A stretch of 64,000 nucleotides of DNA from Acanthornis magna (GCA_036785705.1 JAWUZG010000051.1:12862501-12926500); one strand, 5' to 3'; shown: positions 51,801 through 63,700, numbered from the stretch's first letter. Notes: generated by a model from the letters alone, not told the origin. Made by a program: numbers and translations.

Positions 51801-54800
51801 CTGGCTGGCCCTGTGTGATTTACTCTGATAGCATGGGGCTGACACAACCTCTGCCCTACTGGCCTTGTTATGCTTGGCTTCCACCTGCTCCCCAGCATTG
51901 GAGAACAACTGGACTTTGCTGTGTCCTAACACTCACCCACCTCACAGCAGCTCAAAATCTGCAGAAAAATGATGCACAAGAAACATTTCAGTTTTTCTTT
52001 GAATACTGCCTGGGTAGTACTTCCATCTCCCTGCTTATGTGAGTCCTACTTGTCTAAATTCATGGTTTTCTTTTTTCAAACTGAGTGACAAGAATTTTTC
52101 CAAGTCAGGCTGCTTCAATGAAAAGATTGGTTTTTTCTGTCAAATTGACTGTTCTGTGACTTGAAAAAAGCCTATTCCCACTCTTTATACCCAGAAATTC
52201 AAAACTGCAGTCAACACCTTCTAGGAAATGCAGGTTTGGAGTTGCACATGTGCACTATGGCTGGGTATAAATGATGGTGTAGATATTGTTAGGGAATGAT
52301 TGAGTTATTTTATGAAAGCTATTTAACCATGAATATTTAAGATTAAATTGCAGGATGATTTCTAATTACCCAAACTTTAAGTTTGTCAAATGTTTTCCTG
52401 TTAGCTGTAGTGGGAAAGTTGCTGGCAACAAACTAGACTTTGGCAAAGCTTTGAAGTTTTTGTATGATTTAGGGCACCAAACTCTACATGAGATGAGTGA
52501 AAGCCAGGTTAGAATGGGACACAGAAAACTGCAAGTTTTATTACACATTTTCTTCAGCTTTACCTTCTGTAGTTTGGATTTCCGTTGTCAACTTCTACAC
52601 AAGGGTATGAAGCACAATACTGCCAATTTGGCAAGAAATTATCAAACCTTAAATCTCTTTTGGTTCATAAGAGAATTTCTCTTGCTTTTTGAAAAAATTG
52701 ATTTGGTAGTAGGACATGTAGACCCTTTTCTGATGGGCCATTGGATTGTTCTTGTGTTCATTCAGCAAGCAGAGCCAAGATCCTGTAGCTTTGTCTGCCT
52801 GTACTTGTATTTCTGTCTTGCTGTTGGATTTCTACAGCATATGCCATATCTGCTCCTGCTTCTCTTCAGGCACTCGTATAATGCACTGAGTCTGGTCACC
52901 CTCAGCTCTCACAGGGAATTCAGGGTTTGTCTCTACTAGAATTTGAATTGTAATGTTTGCCTGTGCCATGTGTTAGTACACGTGTAATGCTCACAGCCAC
53001 TTCTTCTCAGAGCAATAAAATTGGTATCCATTGAGTCAGCGTTTCAAAAATAGTTTAGCAGTTGTTGGGAACAGCACATAATAAGTATCTCTAATTCAGA
53101 TCCCAAGTCTGTACTACAAAGTGGCTCTTACTTAACTCTGAAGAAGCCATGTCAATTTTCAAGCACATCTGACTCTTCCTGCAGCTTCTAGTCTCTACAG
53201 AAACATTTCATTCACAGAAATCCTGTTTCAGCCTTGCCTTGTCCCTAGAGAAATGTCAATTTGCTTACTGAACATTGGTGAGCCCTGGGCAGTGCAGTGA
53301 CAGTTACATGGATCATGTCTCATTAGCTCTGGGGGAAAAGAAAAACCAAACTTGTATCAGTTTTGAAGTGAAGCTGAATTATGGGTGGCCATTTTTTGCC
53401 ATCCAAAGTTCAGAGAACTTGGGGTGTTACCTAAATTGTGGTGTAACAATTTCTGTCAGCTACTTTGTGTATGGATATGGACTTACAGAGGACTCTGGGT
53501 ATTGATTTTAAATAAAAACTTCTGCTTAACCTTACTTACAAGTTCTCCTTGAGTTCCTGTAAGGGATTTCCAATGGACCAGGACTTTGCCTTTTAACTCC
53601 TCCTTTTTCATGATCTCTCAAGCATCCCAAGTGTTTCCTCAGCACTGATGATACAGGCAGCAGGAACCTTGAAGACTTCTTTTCAAATGCCCCATATCTT
53701 CTCACATTTTGAGCTGTGTTATGCATCATCTCAGGCCCACTCTAGTGATCTCTTCTCAGAGAAATAATAAAGAGCTGGGAAGAGCTATAACTTTAAGGAA
53801 GTTAATGAAACCATCAGCAGCTAATACACATTCTAAGGTCTCTTTTAGTTTTGTGAAGATAAAGAAATACCTACTCAGCAATTTCCAATGCACTGATTAG
53901 TCTGCAATGATAGTAATTCCTCTTGCTCTGTTAAAATAATACAGTATCCTTTATTTTGAAAATATGTTGTATGTGTACAAAAAGTGTCTGACTCGATATG
54001 AATAGTTAGTGATCATGTTTACTGCATCCAGGCTCTCTGGTTTGGATGGGATGTTTCTGAGGAGATTCCTTTCTTAGCTTTATGTTAGTGCCTTTCCAGA
54101 GAGACGGGAAATAGGTTCTTAAAACCATGAGGGATGATATTACCTTTTTATTACAATACATTTCTCTGCCTGGTGATGGAATTTAGCTGAGAGGAGTGTC
54201 TGGACTGCATAGCCTCCCCTTGGCTTTGGCTGTCTCAAGCAAATTCTGGGGTATATTGTAATTCTTATCTGATGTTCCTTAAGATTTCTGAGTTCTTCTG
54301 TCTGAGAGTAACAGTATTACATTTTCTTTTTCATGGCAGATATGTATAATATAAGAGTTCCTTTTTTTTTTCCTTAGGAAGACTGTCACAAATTAAATGC
54401 TAGGCAAGTAATCATGCATCTATAATGGGCAAGGTTATCTACTCAGCAAGTATTTTGGCCTTTTTTCTTTTCACAGGAATGCCTCTGCTCTTCCGTGAGG
54501 CCACAAGGCACAGTAGAATTTAGGCGGAGTCTGTGATATTTCCTGGAGATAGCATTCTTGCATGGAAAGGCAAATTTCTTGTATTACCGACATTAGTCTA
54601 AATGTTCTGATGACTTGATCAAATGCCTCATAAAGCTAATATTTCCATGGACTATTTGATCAGGCTTGACAATAACATCTTTAGTTTGAAGGAATAAATG
54701 CTAATAGTAACTTTTTATTTATTCAAAGCCATTTAACTTCCTATATAATAAATAAGAATAAATATCAACTCTCACTGTCAGTGCTGCCCCACATTTTTAC

Positions 54801-56425
54801 CCCAACTGCCAAGCTACTAAGGTTTTACTAAGGTGGTCATATTTTCTTTTTCCCCTTTAATATTTACAGCATGTTTATTCCTTTACCCTCTTTAAACTCT
54901 TCTCAATCACATAGTTGTTCCACTAAAGGAAATTACAGGCTGCAGAGAAATCTGGAGAAATATCTGTGTTTTAATACTAGCTGTATGTCATCCAGGATCC
55001 CACCAGAGATGACATTATTATTTTTCAATGGCAAGAGCTGGTCACATGGGAGGTGATGTTTTTATTATAATCAGCTGTGGAGAACTGGTGAGTGTGAGCT
55101 CATCTGCAGCTGAGTATGTTTGAACTTTTGTACCTTTCAGTACATTTCTGTGAGCACTGGAAACTCTTTCCAACTGGGGTGTGTTACAGAGTTAGGTTTC
55201 CTGTAAATGCTGAGATCTTAGAAAGCGGCCATAGGAAATGAACATTGCAAAATAAAATAGGACTGAAGAATTATGATGTTGATTATAGAAGGAAAGTAGT
55301 TTCATCTGGGTTCTGTAGGAAAGGATTATTATGGTTTAAATATCTGATTTGATTTTAGTCTTCCACTTACAGAATTACTCAAAAGACCTCTTGAATCTAA
55401 GTCATATTACACAAAGCAGATTCCGCTTACACTGTGACCTGCCATTATGCTGTGAGTCTCCTGGGAGGTGCTGAGCACCCTTAACTCCTTATCTGAAGCT
55501 TCAAGGATTGGTCTTTAGTCAAAGCCTTAGTAAACTATCACATCTGCTTCCCTAGCATAGTTTACAGACAATATGCATTTAATTGACTTTGGGTGAGGAA
55601 TAAATGGAAATCTAGTGGCACATCTGGTGTTGCCTTCAAATCAATTTACAGTAGTTAAATAGATTTGAATTGGCACTCACCCACATGAAGAACCTGTCAT
55701 GCAACTCTTTGTTCACTTCACCCCACTAACTAGGCTATTAAACAGTGCCTTTTGCCTTAATGCAGATTTTGCTGAAAAAAAAAGATGACATTTTGCAAAT
55801 GGCTGGACTTTAAGGCAGTAATGAAATTAAAGCAAAGAACTCCCAGCACAGTAGGAAACCCAGGTGACAGGAACAATCATTTAGTCAGTGAATTTCTGTT
55901 CCCATTGAAGCTGAGGCTAATTATCAGGGCCAGGGCATCAAGAATCCAGCATCCAGAGGGGTGAGGAGATGCACAATAGCATTTCTCTGCACAAGTGCTC
56001 TAGTCAAATTTATTTACACATTCTGGAGAAATAATGTTTTTGAAACACGTTTTTCCAGTGCAGTATTGGGAAGTGTAGATAATGGATCTATGTAGTTGCC
56101 CTGTGAAGTTTTCTCAAAAATTTGCGGTGTTTGGAAAGCAGCTTAGGCAATTTATCCAGTACCATCCATACGGGACAACCCAAAGTAATTTTGGAAAATA
56201 TATATCAAAGGAAAAAAGAAGTTTACAGAGGGAAAGGATGCAAGTCTGGAAATCATCTCCACACAAAACAGACACTTCCTCCCCCCCAATTTAAGAAAAA
56301 GTCAAATAACATTTCACAGTCATCAAAGCATGTTCTCTTATCACCAAGTTGGCTTTGAGTTAACAGTACACTTATTGATCTTTCTCTATTTCTTTACTAA
56401 ACCAGATCATAAAAGCTGAGAAAGA
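48861..56425. other. Unannotated non-coding stretch (7.6 kb)
   Basis: No gene that I can support. Includes an A-rich run at 50719-50753, a locally GC-richer patch at about 51740-51960, and the longest plus-strand frame outside repeats (194 codons, 52355-52939). That frame translates to a hydrophobic, F/L-rich string without recognisable domains and probably arises by chance. Confidence 0.5.
50719..50753. repeat. A-rich low-complexity run
   Basis: Poly-A interrupted by T and by GAA steps (AAAAATAAAAAAAAAAAG then AAGAAG). No element recognised upstream that would make it a retroposon tail. Confidence 0.7.
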
Positions 56426-56429
56426 GCAG

Positions 56430-56640
56430 TTTTGTCCGAGCACTTTTATGAGTGCATTATTTTGTGCTTAAGGCACTGGGCCAGATCTTCAAACATCTGG
56501 TTCAGTTTCTGCCTTTTCCTGTGTGACAAAATGTATTTGCATTTCAATTCCCCATCTACAAGGTGGGGATCATGTAGTTTTATTGTTTTACAAAGGTGGT
56601 CATTTCATGGAGTTTATGGGAAGGTCTGCATGGCCCAGTT
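56430..56640 (+). mobile_element. MIR-type SINE remnant
   Basis: A 'GGGCCAGATCTTCAAACATC' segment leads to 'CCTGTGTGACAAAATG', then 'TTTCAATTCCCCATCTACAA', 'GGTGGGGATCATG', then a TTTTACAAAGG block. This resembles the core of the amniote MIR-type SINE ('TGTGTGACC ... CTCAGTTCCCCATCTG', then 'TAAAATGGGGATAAT') on the plus strand. The 84-codon frame at 56432-56686 overlaps it and is not coding. Diverged and with uncertain ends. Confidence 0.6.
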
Positions 56641-56697
56641 CAATGAAAATGTGACTTCAAGCTGTGTACAAGGGTTGATTACTTAATGTTTTTATTA

Positions 56698-56860
56698 TCC
56701 AGTCCCAGCTTTATCACTGTGTTCTGTGGCTTCAAATTATTTTTTCTAATATTGCCATCTGTAATATGAGAAAAATGCTGCTTTCTTACTTCAAATGGCA
56801 GTTGTGTGAATAAGTTGTTTACAATGCTTCCAAAAATGTGCTGTAAAGATAAATTATTTC
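56698..56860 (+). mobile_element. Second MIR-type SINE remnant, adjacent and same orientation
   Basis: The order 'AGTCCCAGCTTTATCACTG', 'TGTTCTGTGGC', 'ATTGCCATCTGTAATATGAG', 'TTTCTTACTTCAAATGGCAG', 'TTGTGTGAATAAG' and 'GTGCTGTAAAGAT' follows the MIR-type SINE from its tRNA-related part through the core to the tail ('CATCTGTAAAATGGG ... TACCTCA ... GGTTGTGAGGATAAA'). It is on the plus strand, about 60 bases after the previous remnant. Confidence 0.7.
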
Positions 56861-58132
56861 ACTCACATGAACTCCATCCACTAAGCTATCTTTTGCAAAG
56901 AGTCCTTTCACTATTTTTTGATGCTTCTGCTCATTGAACTTCCTCCCTGCTTTTTCCTATATGAAAAAGTTCATGCAGGCTTCACACATTACTATCTCCC
57001 AATTTTCAGATGTATAAATCCAGCTGCAACATCATGAAAGATGAGGAATGAGTAAATAATGGTTGCATTCTGATCTTGGCCAGAACTCAGTTAAGATTTT
57101 ATCTTAATCCTGCCTCTGGTGTCCAGGGAAAGGCACTGACCTGTGGGCCATCTTCCAGCTTGTGCCTAATTGGAATGTTGGCCCTTGGCCAACAGCCCAG
57201 CAGAAAGTCAAGTCGTGAAATGGGAGAAATCTTTGAGTCAGCTCTTGAAATAGGTGGAGCCATCGCAGGCAATGAAGTCTTTTTACCATCCACTCTGGGA
57301 TACATCTTTCCTTCCAAAGATTTTATCATTTCCGTGGCTTCCTGATAGCTTTCCAGCAAGATTGCAATCTCAGCCTACAAAGCATCAGGAAGATTGATTC
57401 TAGCTGAAAATGATCTGTGGTAAACAGACAAGTTTCTGAGGACTCTTCTCTAAGGGAGCAGATTGTTTGGAACAAATACTGCAGACATCTCCTTTAGGAT
57501 GATATGATCGTTTCTGCTGTGAGGTAGTTCAGGAAAACCTATTAAGTTGCTATACAGGACCACAACTTTCCCAAATGTAAATATGCTGATTATCTGGACC
57601 TGCTCTCATATCCTAAGAATTTTTCCTTTTAATCTTTCACCAAAAATCATTAAATCATATTCTCAGAATTACAGATTCAAATGTTTTCCAACCCGTTTAT
57701 AATGCAGAATTTCTGTAAACTGTGTGCTGGCCTTTTACTGCCTCCTGCAAACAGAAGGAGTGTATTTTTCTGTGAGGAGGGAATTTTTTTCACAGTAATG
57801 CAGGGCTCAGCAATTCTGTGGAATGCTCAGCAAATCATGTCATTATCCTTCTTGAGCCAAAAAACAAAAGGAGAGCAAGCAAGCAGGCTTTTGAGGAAGG
57901 ATTCAGCTTTTCATTCCAGGGTTCCTACTCAGAGCAATACACATTCCACAATTCCAGCCTGCTCCTGATAAACACAGAGCACACTCTGCTTTCTCAGAAA
58001 CAAACATTTTCTAGTAATTTATACTTGACTATTTGGATTGATGAAATTATAAACTAGGTGTTGTGAAAAATGCCTGGGATGTCAAGAAATTGTATGCAGA
58101 TATGGTCATACTTTCTCTAGAAGCACACCACA
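56861..58132. other. Unannotated non-coding stretch
   Basis: No gene or repeat recognised. Overlapping frames of 60-95 codons on both strands near 57076-57359 and 57681-58057 carry no motif. Confidence 0.5.
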
Positions 58133-58830
58133 TGTTGTGGGGTTCCTCAGGATCCCCCCATGGGTACCCCAAAGTAATTTCTGGGCCAAGAAATGCTGAG
58201 GGATTTTTTCAGGTTTCCCCTTAGCCCTTGGGAAATAACCACCAATATTTTTATCGTGGTTTGTTTTGAATGAGGATGATCAGACAATATAACATCTACT
58301 TCTGTAAAGCAGAATATAAAGAAAAGGTAAGAGAGTGCACCAGGGATTGGGAATGTTTGAACAAGTGCAGTACATATTCAGTTGGAGACAAAAATCCCCT
58401 CTCACCAGTCTAGAAATGCTTAGTAACCAATCAAATGAACCGTGGGGGCTGGTTCTAGAAAAAACCATTACTTAGTAGCTGCCCTTAAGTATTACACATA
58501 GTTTTTAGAAAGTCATGCCTTCCATTAGACTATCCAGAGAAAAGGTTTGTACTATGTAAACCAGTTTGGGTTTTGCTAATTCTACCAGCTGGTCTAGAAA
58601 AAGGTCACCTCCTTTGTAGCCTGTTGTAGCTACAGCAACACTGCTCCATTTTAATGCTGTTGGGTACTCCCAAGACAGAAAGGGTATAAAGGACCAGCTT
58701 GTGAAATCTATGGACCTCTAGCAGTTACGGTGGAGTTGTTGGTTTTTTATTTACATGAAGTAAATCAGGCCTCAGTCCATCTTTGAGACCCCTGTTAAGG
58801 AGAGTTTAATTTATTTATTTCAGAACAGTG
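58133..58830 (+). mobile_element. Possible decayed LTR (low confidence)
   Basis: A sharp TGTTGTGGGGTTCCTCAGG start is followed by about 550 bases to a TATA-like GGGTATAAAGG (58681-58691), and then by 'CAGTCCATCTTTGAGACCCC', which resembles the R/U5 part of gamma-type retroviral LTRs. I could not find a target duplication or a clear CA end, and I do not recognise the family. The right end is a guess. Confidence 0.3.
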
Positions 58831-59410
58831 ATCCAGATAGTCAAACAGATTTGAATGCATAAGAGTGGAGTTACAGTGGTGTGAAAATGCGCAATTAAAA
58901 ACGAACGCAACATTGAGAAAGCTGATAAAAAGTAGATCAAATAATAAAGTCTGGTGACAAATATTGTGAACAGGCAGGACTTTTACATCAGGAATTCAGG
59001 GCAGAGAAGTTAATTCTCCAATATAGGTCAAATTTCAAGATGCTTCCTGATAACTTGCGAGGCACTCTGTGCCTGCATGCTATTCCTCACTTAGATAATG
59101 CACAGGAGACAAAATGATCTAAACTCCCAAGGCATCTGACCCTGTGTGCAGTTGTCTAGGAACAAAATTATGTACAAAATACTCAGATATTATCAGGGCC
59201 TTGTATGTATGGTGATTCCATAGCAATGGAATTTGCTGAAGAATTGTGGTCTCTTGCTCATTATTTGTTACTTTATGAAAGGCAATGAGAGGAATTTGGA
59301 AGTTGTTAGCGAATTCTCAGTGGTGGGCATTTTGCAGACATCTAGTAAATGAACATAGACTGCAGAACACTAAACTGCACCAGAATATGTCCATTGCAGC
59401 AGCTGTGATT

Positions 59411-59483
59411 AAAAGAAAAAACAAACAAACCAACAAACACCACCACCACCCCCCTCCCCCGAAAAAAAACCCAACCAAGAAAA
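59411..59483. repeat. A/C-rich low-complexity tract
   Basis: CAAA steps, then CACCACCAC, then C-rich and A-rich runs. The overlapping 72-codon frame reads a KQTNKHHHHPPPPKK string because of it. Confidence 0.9.
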
Positions 59484-61490
59484 TGAGAGGTAGTAGCTTA
59501 TAAAGTGGGTAACTTTCTAGTCTGTATGAGTATTAAAATACCTTTAACAGAATCAGCCAAGAATCATCAGTGTTCTGAACTATGCTTTTAATGTTAGCTG
59601 TGAGAAGGATGAGCTCTGATCATCAGGAAGGGATGGAAGGAAAAATTCTCTTTGGAAAGGGCACAATTCACCATCTCACTGCAGAGTAATTCTCTAACTC
59701 TGGCTTCTAGTCATATTCATCCCATAAGCCCAGGCTGCCCTTCCTACCATTAGAGAAATTTGTCATGCAAATGCAGTTGCCAATAGCTGAATATGAAAAA
59801 AAAATTATAGTGAGTATGTAACTGAAGACTTCTTTGGACCAAATTCTCTTCGGTCAAAATAATTTTTAGAAACTCTTACTCTTTAAAATATAAATGAAAC
59901 AGTTGTGAGATTTGTAAAATGCTATTCCAGAATGTTTCTTACTGAGTTCTTAGGTACACATCAAACATGATGATTTTTTAACCCATCATGGGTACCAATA
60001 TGAGTAACATCACAGAAATTTGGGGACATAGGTCATATTTCAGAATCCTGGAAGTAGGACAGCCTATGCTGGGGAAAAGAAGAAAAAAAAAAGGTGGTTT
60101 GTACAGGTTTTTTTCCAAAAGTAACACACAAAATAAAAATTATGGATGTGTTGTTTTATATTCCCAGATGTAGCTCCATAGTCTGAAGAGTCCTCTCATA
60201 CAGCCACAAAAGCGCTTAAGTTACACTAACAGTACATAGAGGGAAGTATTGTGAGACCCCATCTACTACTCAAAATTAAGCAAGCCTTAATTATTTTTGA
60301 TTTGGTATATTTACAATTAAAGATAGTGTTTTTTTCTTGTGGACATACTTACCTAACCAGTCAAAGAGTTACTTTGGATTTAAGAACTTAATCAGATCTT
60401 ATGTTCAATTTAAATCCTACTTCTTTTAATAGAATTATTTTATCTTTCAATCTGCAACTACCCTTTAGCAGGTCTAAGATTCATTCACACTCCCTCCTGA
60501 TAATATTTTGGGGTTAGGACAGAGGCCCAGACCATTCCTTTCTCGTTTCATTTTAATTTTGACATCTGTTTACTGGTTACCTTTACAATGCGCTGCCTCA
60601 GCTTGGAAACAGACTTCAGAAACTGCAGCCACAGCATCCCACCAGGACACCTGTGCAGAGTCTGTGGAGCTCAAGGTGGGGAAGATGAAACCAACAGAGT
60701 GGTAGTAATCACTGTTAATTGAGCAGTATTAGTCATCAGCACTCCAGTTCCGTGGGCTTGCCACTGCAATTTCCAAGGGCATGTCTTAGAATTTCTTTCC
60801 TTATCTCTGCTGGAGCTTTTCTAAGAGTTGGTTTGTGATGCGTGGAATCTGTGGATATGTCTCTGCCTTAATCTTCTGAATCCCAAATTTGACTGATTAC
60901 GTTCCAGGCTAGCATAGCTCCACTGGAGGTGCAGTTGTTGTCCTGCCATGACTGGCTTAGTGTGTGTTTGGGGCACCCTTGGCAGTTGTCAAAGTGAATG
61001 GAGTCAGATTAAGAAAGCTAAAACCAGGGAATATTGTCTTGGGAAGGGAAAAGCCAAGGGGGCATCTTGGTGCATGATGCATGATTACATCAGGAGACCA
61101 TGATCAGGCATAGGCAAAGGATGTTGCAGAATTTCTGAACTCTTTCAATGTTGCACCTAAACACAGCCTAGTCCAAGAACTGTTTGAGCCTCACCAGGAA
61201 AAGCTGAACCTAGATGAGCACTATAACAATGAGTAGGAGTTCTACAGAACAATGCAGAGAGGTATTGAGGAGTCAAAGAACAAGTAGTGAATTCACTAGA
61301 GCCTGAGGGGAAGCTAAGCAATACTTAAAGCTTTTGGAGGCCATAGGGAGTTTTTCAAACTGTCAATTTTTCAAACTGTCTGTTTTAATCAAGGAATCTA
61401 CTGTCTGTAGATTCCTCAGTCCTAACAGCAGCGGCAATTTTAAATGTAATTTTTCCTCTTTGCTTGTTTTGCTTTCCTTTGGAAGAAAGT

Positions 61491-61502
61491 GGGGGGGGGG
61501 GG
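61491..61502. repeat. Poly-G run (12 G)
   Basis: Twelve consecutive G followed by AAAG. Prone to sequencing and assembly length errors. Confidence 0.9.
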
Positions 61503-62250
61503 AAAGTCTTGAGGTTCTGTATAAAAACCTCAAGGTCCACAAAGTGCAATCTCCTGTTACGGTAAGCAGTCATTTAATAAAAAATGTACTTACAAATTGT
61601 TGGCAGTCCTTTAAAAAAGTAATTAGTCTTCTTGCACCTCTTACATCAGAGTGGTTTGGTTACTACCTGCTCTGCTCTTCAGAAATCTTGCTTTACCTCT
61701 CATTTTGCCAATATCATCTTGTGCAATGAAGAACAAATTCCTCTTATCTATGAGCTTACCTAATTGCTCATTTGAACAACATCACTCATTCAGGCACCTT
61801 AGCCAAGACAGGCACTTCATGAAGGTAGAATCGAGTCTCCTGAGCAGCCTAGAATCCCATCTCTGAAAGTGTTCTGTGCACCCAAACCTGTATTAATTTT
61901 TTTAATACTGGTGATCCATTCCAGAGGATGTTTTATCAGTTCATGTAAAATTAATTTAGTATTTCCTTACCTCTGTTAAAATATCTCATCTCTCAGCTGA
62001 GCAAGACATCTGTCTTTTTCATGTCTTCATGTCAGTCATATCTAATAGTTAGGCCATCAATCCAACATGCAGGTCATTGTCCCTGAACACCTTCAAATGA
62101 CAAACTGTCAACATAAATGAGTAATTCTTATTAGTCTTTCTTTATTGTAGTTCATCACATTTCTATTACTCCTGATTTAAACTGATCTTTCTTGTATGAT
62201 AATCTGTTCCCCCGCCTTATACAATATTTTGTCACTATACTGAAAATGAC

Positions 62251-62567
62251 TCCCACTGTGTCATCAGTAGATTTCATTAATGTGCTCTTATTCTTTGTGC
62301 CAAGGCCATCCATGAGAGTATTATATAATATTGAGTTCCATAAACAGTCCTGGAGGATGTCTCCATAATCTTCCTTGAACCCTCAGTGATAAATCCTCAT
62401 TGTCTCTTTCCCTTGCTCTCCTTGCCAAATCCTCTTGCTATTATCATATTAATTTGTATTCACATAGTCAGGCAATTCCTCTGCTATTTCATACCTTTTC
62501 TGCTTTATTAACTGTATGAGAATACTTCACAGAAGTCATGATAAATTCACTGTATTTTCTTTCCCTA
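62251..62567 (-). mobile_element. Ancient CR1/L3-type LINE, left part (interrupted)
   Basis: The plus strand follows the antisense of the old amniote CR1/L3-type reverse transcriptase region: 'GTGTCATCAGTAGATTTCAT', 'TTATTCTTTGTGCCAAGG', 'CCTGGAGGATGTC', then 'TTTATTAACTGTATGAGAAT', 'CACAGAAGTCATGATAAATT' and 'CACTGTATTTTC'. The match stops at 62567 and resumes at 63499 on the far side of an LTR. Very diverged, with no frame left; the start is approximate. Confidence 0.65.
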
Positions 62568-63498
62568 TGTTGAAGTTTGGGGGGGGGATTTTCTCCATTT
62601 CTGTTACTAGGAAACCACAATGACCAGGTACTCAAGGACCATTTACATTTTATTTACTCTTTTGTAAGACACAAAGGATGTGGCTGGGTGGGATGAGGGG
62701 AGGAGGCATCTGGCCGTTGGGACTTCACGGCTCGCCGGACCTCGTGGGGGGAACAGTGAAAAACTGCTGTCTCCTTTTCGCTGCGGCTGGGGAAAAGCCA
62801 TGCTCTGCACTACCCTCCCTTCCTTGCTGGGGCGAGCTTTCGTTTGGGGAAAAAGCATGGGATTCCAAACCCCTCTTCCCCTACTGGAGTGCGTGTCTTC
62901 TTGGCTGCGGTCACAGCTGCTGTGGAGGGGGCCCGGCTGCTGCTGCCTCCACAGTGCCCGCCTGCAGGAACATACTGCCACAACTACGGAGTTTCTGCCA
63001 CCTTTTGCTGGCTAGCCCGAGTGGGCCAGTCCTGCCGCTCCAGCTCCCTGCTCTGAGCTCCCTGCCCAGCCCTGTCCTGCTGCACGCCATCCCTGCCCAG
63101 ACCGTCCGCCATTACCCACATGACACAGATCCAACCTCACGCCACAGCGCCACCTGCAGCTGCGCGGGAGTCATCGCACCTGCCCTGCCCGGCCGGGAGC
63201 CAACAGCGCCCCTGCTGGCTGTGACCGTGACTGCACCAAACGGGAAAGCGCCTAGCAGCCCAGGGACATCTGACACCAGGTTTTCTGGCTTTTGTTTGTT
63301 ATTGCTACTGTTGTTGTCGCTTGTTTGTCTCATTATAGATACTAGTAAAGAACTGTTATTCCTTTTTTCCCATATCTTTGCCTGAAAGCCCTTGATTCTA
63401 ATATTATAATAATTTGGAGGGAAGGGGGGGGTCACATTCTCTATTCTAAGGGAGCTTCCTACCTTCCTTAGCAGACACCTGTCTTTCAAACCAAGACA
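62568..63498 (-). mobile_element. Solo LTR (ERVL-like), 931 bp, inserted into an old LINE
   Basis: On the minus strand it begins TGTCTTGGTTTGAAAGACAG (63498 downward) and ends ...CTTCAACA at 62568. The flanks are CCCTA (62563-62567) and ACCTA (63499-63503), a 5-bp target duplication with one mismatch. The left boundary is supported independently, because the surrounding CR1/L3 match continues across the element when it is removed. Its first 150 bases match the 660-bp LTR at 29.6 kb. The middle (62680-63250) is GC-rich with many CpG and differs from that LTR. An AATAAA signal lies on the minus strand near 62650. The 235-codon plus-strand frame (62678-63385) and the 125-codon minus-strand frame (63112-63489) lie inside the LTR and look non-coding. 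Confidence 0.85.
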
Positions 63499-63700
63499 AC
63501 CTAAGAAAAGGTGATTGCTGCCAAAAACAATGCCAGCAGAATCTGTTACCTTTCATAAAACCAGACTCTATTTTGTCCTATTTTTTACTACCTTTATGCC
63601 TTGTATTTTCCTTTATAACACGTTCTAAAGCCTTCTATACTATACTAAATTTACAAGTGCATCACCATGTTCTTTCTGTATTGTTAAATACCAAGGTTTG
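63499..63700 (-). mobile_element. Ancient CR1/L3-type LINE, right part (interrupted)
   Basis: The LINE match continues: 'CCTAAGAAAAGGTG', 'CAGAATCTGTTACC', 'TTTCATAAAACCAGACTCTA', 'TTTTGTCCTATTTTTTAC', then 'ACGTTCTAAAGCCTTC'. On the minus strand the 'GGTTTTATGAAAGG' part corresponds to the conserved GF(T/V)KGR stretch of the CR1 reverse transcriptase, now decayed. The right end fades between 63660 and 63800. Confidence 0.65.

Larger units (their letters stand above)
58831..62250. other. Unannotated non-coding stretch
   Basis: No gene recognised. Contains low-complexity A/C sequence at 59411-59483, twelve G at 61491-61502, and a perfect 9-bp hairpin at 61393-61415. The 131-codon frame at 61334-61729 has no domain. 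Confidence 0.5.

Noticed and set aside
62678..63385. 235-codon plus-strand frame, the longest in the window
   Set aside because: It lies antisense inside the CpG-rich body of a solo LTR; low stop frequency follows from high GC, and the translation shows no domain.
63112..63489. 125-codon minus-strand frame
   Set aside because: Lies within the same LTR, at its 5' end, with no retroviral protein similarity that I can see.
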